Shown piece by piece: positions 20,414-21,150 of a stretch of DNA of 21,150 bases. The position numbers were made by a program, and so were the translations under genes. The stretch's first letter is position 1. Each line of letters begins with the position of its first letter. The DNA comes from Hofstenia miamia (lineage: Eukaryota > Xenacoelomorpha > Acoela > Hofsteniidae), in assembly GCA_900660155.1 (NCBI GenBank), contig CABFPE010001846.1, positions 1-21,150 on the forward strand. Reading direction: 5' to 3'. The notes under the pieces are model-generated. The model ran no database searches and was not told the DNA's origin. It saw only the letters and a list, made by a program, of their open reading frames with translations.

Positions 20414-20750
20414 AAAAGCACATCCAGGGGGTGCAGTGATTAACAGACCAAAAAAAGGAAGAAATGAACATGGCAGTACTTAGTAATAAATCCAATGTAA
20501 AGAAGCACTAAGAAAAGTAAAACAAACAAGAATTTTAACAGATGACATCAGCCAGATGAGAAACACAAAAGCTTTGTTGCCATACTTCAATGTCTGGAAG
20601 TTTACGAATGCATTGATAGGTAACTTTCTCTGAAGTCTCACAGCAATCAGGGGAAACAACTATCCCAGAGGATATGCACCCAAAATGAAAACCAACTCAC
20701 AACCAAACTGTTGAAAGAAAACAACAAGATAAAAAAGGTATCACGTCAGC
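20414..20750 (-). other. 5' untranslated leader of copy 3
   Basis: About 337 bases lie between the primer-binding site and the first gag frame. I see no convincing open frame, tRNA or repeat here. A packaging or dimerisation signal would be expected in such a leader, but I cannot point to one. Confidence 0.6.
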
Positions 20751-20768
20751 GTCCTGTCACGGTCGCCA
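20751..20768 (-). promoter_or_regulatory. Primer-binding site, tRNA-Arg type
   Basis: The minus strand reads TGGCGACCGTGACAGGAC directly after the LTR end, with no spacer. Its complement ends in CCA and fits the acceptor and T-stem of a tRNA whose 5' acceptor strand is GACCGTG. I recall this as an animal tRNA-Arg (anticodon TCG), the primer also reported for mdg1/412-type gypsy elements. The tRNA identity is from memory; the position and the CCA complement are seen directly. Confidence 0.85.
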
Positions 20769-21150
20769 TGTAGAATCATTGGCTGGTAGGGAAACTTAAC
20801 TAGAAACTTAATTGACTCCGCAGAAGGTTTGAATAGCATTTACATAACAGCCATGATTCCAGAAAAAGGAGTAACACAGAATTTATAACATATAGATGTA
20901 ACATTGGTAATTCATCCAAGTAACAGAACTACTTTTAGGTAAGAACCAAGATGACCAATTCCTATGGCTTCCAGCTGAAGCGGAACCTCCAGAAGTAAAG
21001 TGCTTAACCTATTGACTGGTGCTACCCTATTTGTCTCACTTGCTTAATTTCTATCTCAATTCAGAAAACACAAACTCTCATTTTCATTGTTATGTCTCAG
21101 CTCACTATTAAATAATCTGTAATTGCCAGATATTCATGCTAGCCCACAAC
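20769..21150 (-). repeat. 5' LTR of copy 3 (partial, cut by the window edge)
   Basis: It starts at TGTAGAATC directly next to the primer-binding site and matches 10574 onward. I count nine substitutions and one one-base indel. Several differences are C/T or G/A changes at CpG sites. About 536 bp of the LTR should lie beyond the right edge. Confidence 0.95.

Larger units (their letters stand above)
10574..21150 (-). mobile_element. Copy 3: nearly complete Ty3/gypsy-type LTR retrotransposon
   Basis: The element reads on the minus strand from the right edge (5' LTR, cut by the window) to 10574. Order: 5' LTR, primer-binding site, leader, gag, protease, RT, RNase H, integrase, ORF3, polypurine tract, 3' LTR. 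RT and RNase H before integrase is the Ty3/gypsy order. The 3' LTR is 918 bp and the internal part 9,277 bp, so the full element would be about 11.1 kb. The two LTR stretches that can be compared differ at 9 substitutions and one single-base indel over about 382 bp, so this copy is fairly young. It keeps many CpG sites, unlike copies 1 and 2. Gag has a frameshift and stops, and pol and ORF3 carry in-frame TGA codons, so it is unlikely to be autonomous as it stands. Confidence 0.93.

Noticed and set aside
20414..20750. A possible small gene or tRNA in the leader
   Set aside because: No stable cloverleaf, no A and B boxes and no open frame worth naming.

Overview
The whole window is retroelement DNA. 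I see no host gene, tRNA, rRNA, CRISPR array or bacterial feature. It holds three copies of one Ty3/gypsy-type LTR retrotransposon family, all on the minus strand and head to tail. CCHC Gag, a PR-RT-RNase H-integrase Pol order, TG...CA LTRs, a primer site that fits a eukaryotic tRNA-Arg and strong CpG decay in the older copies point to an animal genome that methylates its transposons. I cannot name the species.

Layout, left to right. Copy 1 (1-3418) is the end of an LTR plus a decayed 3' half (ORF3 remnant, integrase, part of RNase H). It stops abruptly inside RNase H where the LTR of copy 2 begins. Copy 2 (3419-10573) has a 955-bp LTR, an ORF3 with its middle deleted, integrase, RNase H, RT, protease and a Gag zinc knuckle. 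It is cut where the LTR of copy 3 begins. Copy 3 (10574 to the right edge) is the youngest and nearly complete: 918-bp 3' LTR, polypurine tract, ORF3, pol, gag, leader, primer-binding site and the first 382 bp of its 5' LTR. The simplest reading is Russian-doll nesting, copy 3 inside copy 2 inside copy 1, with the missing left-over parts beyond the right edge.

In copy 3, gag is frameshifted and stopped. Pol and ORF3 (together about 7.2 kb) show no frameshift and are broken only by eight in-frame TGA codons, several at positions that are Arg in another copy. CpG deamination of CGA explains this best. The protease also seems to lack its catalytic DTG loop.

The most unusual part is ORF3, a frame of about 1,149 codons in the place where an env gene would sit. 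It does not look like an envelope protein. Its C-terminal third carries motifs laid out like a DEDDh 3'-5' exonuclease of the DnaQ/TREX type. A second, degenerate exonuclease-like module seems to lie near its N-terminus. Its N-terminal tail repeats a short G-R-H-V-S-P-like motif three times. These calls rest on motifs read by eye and need a profile or structure search.
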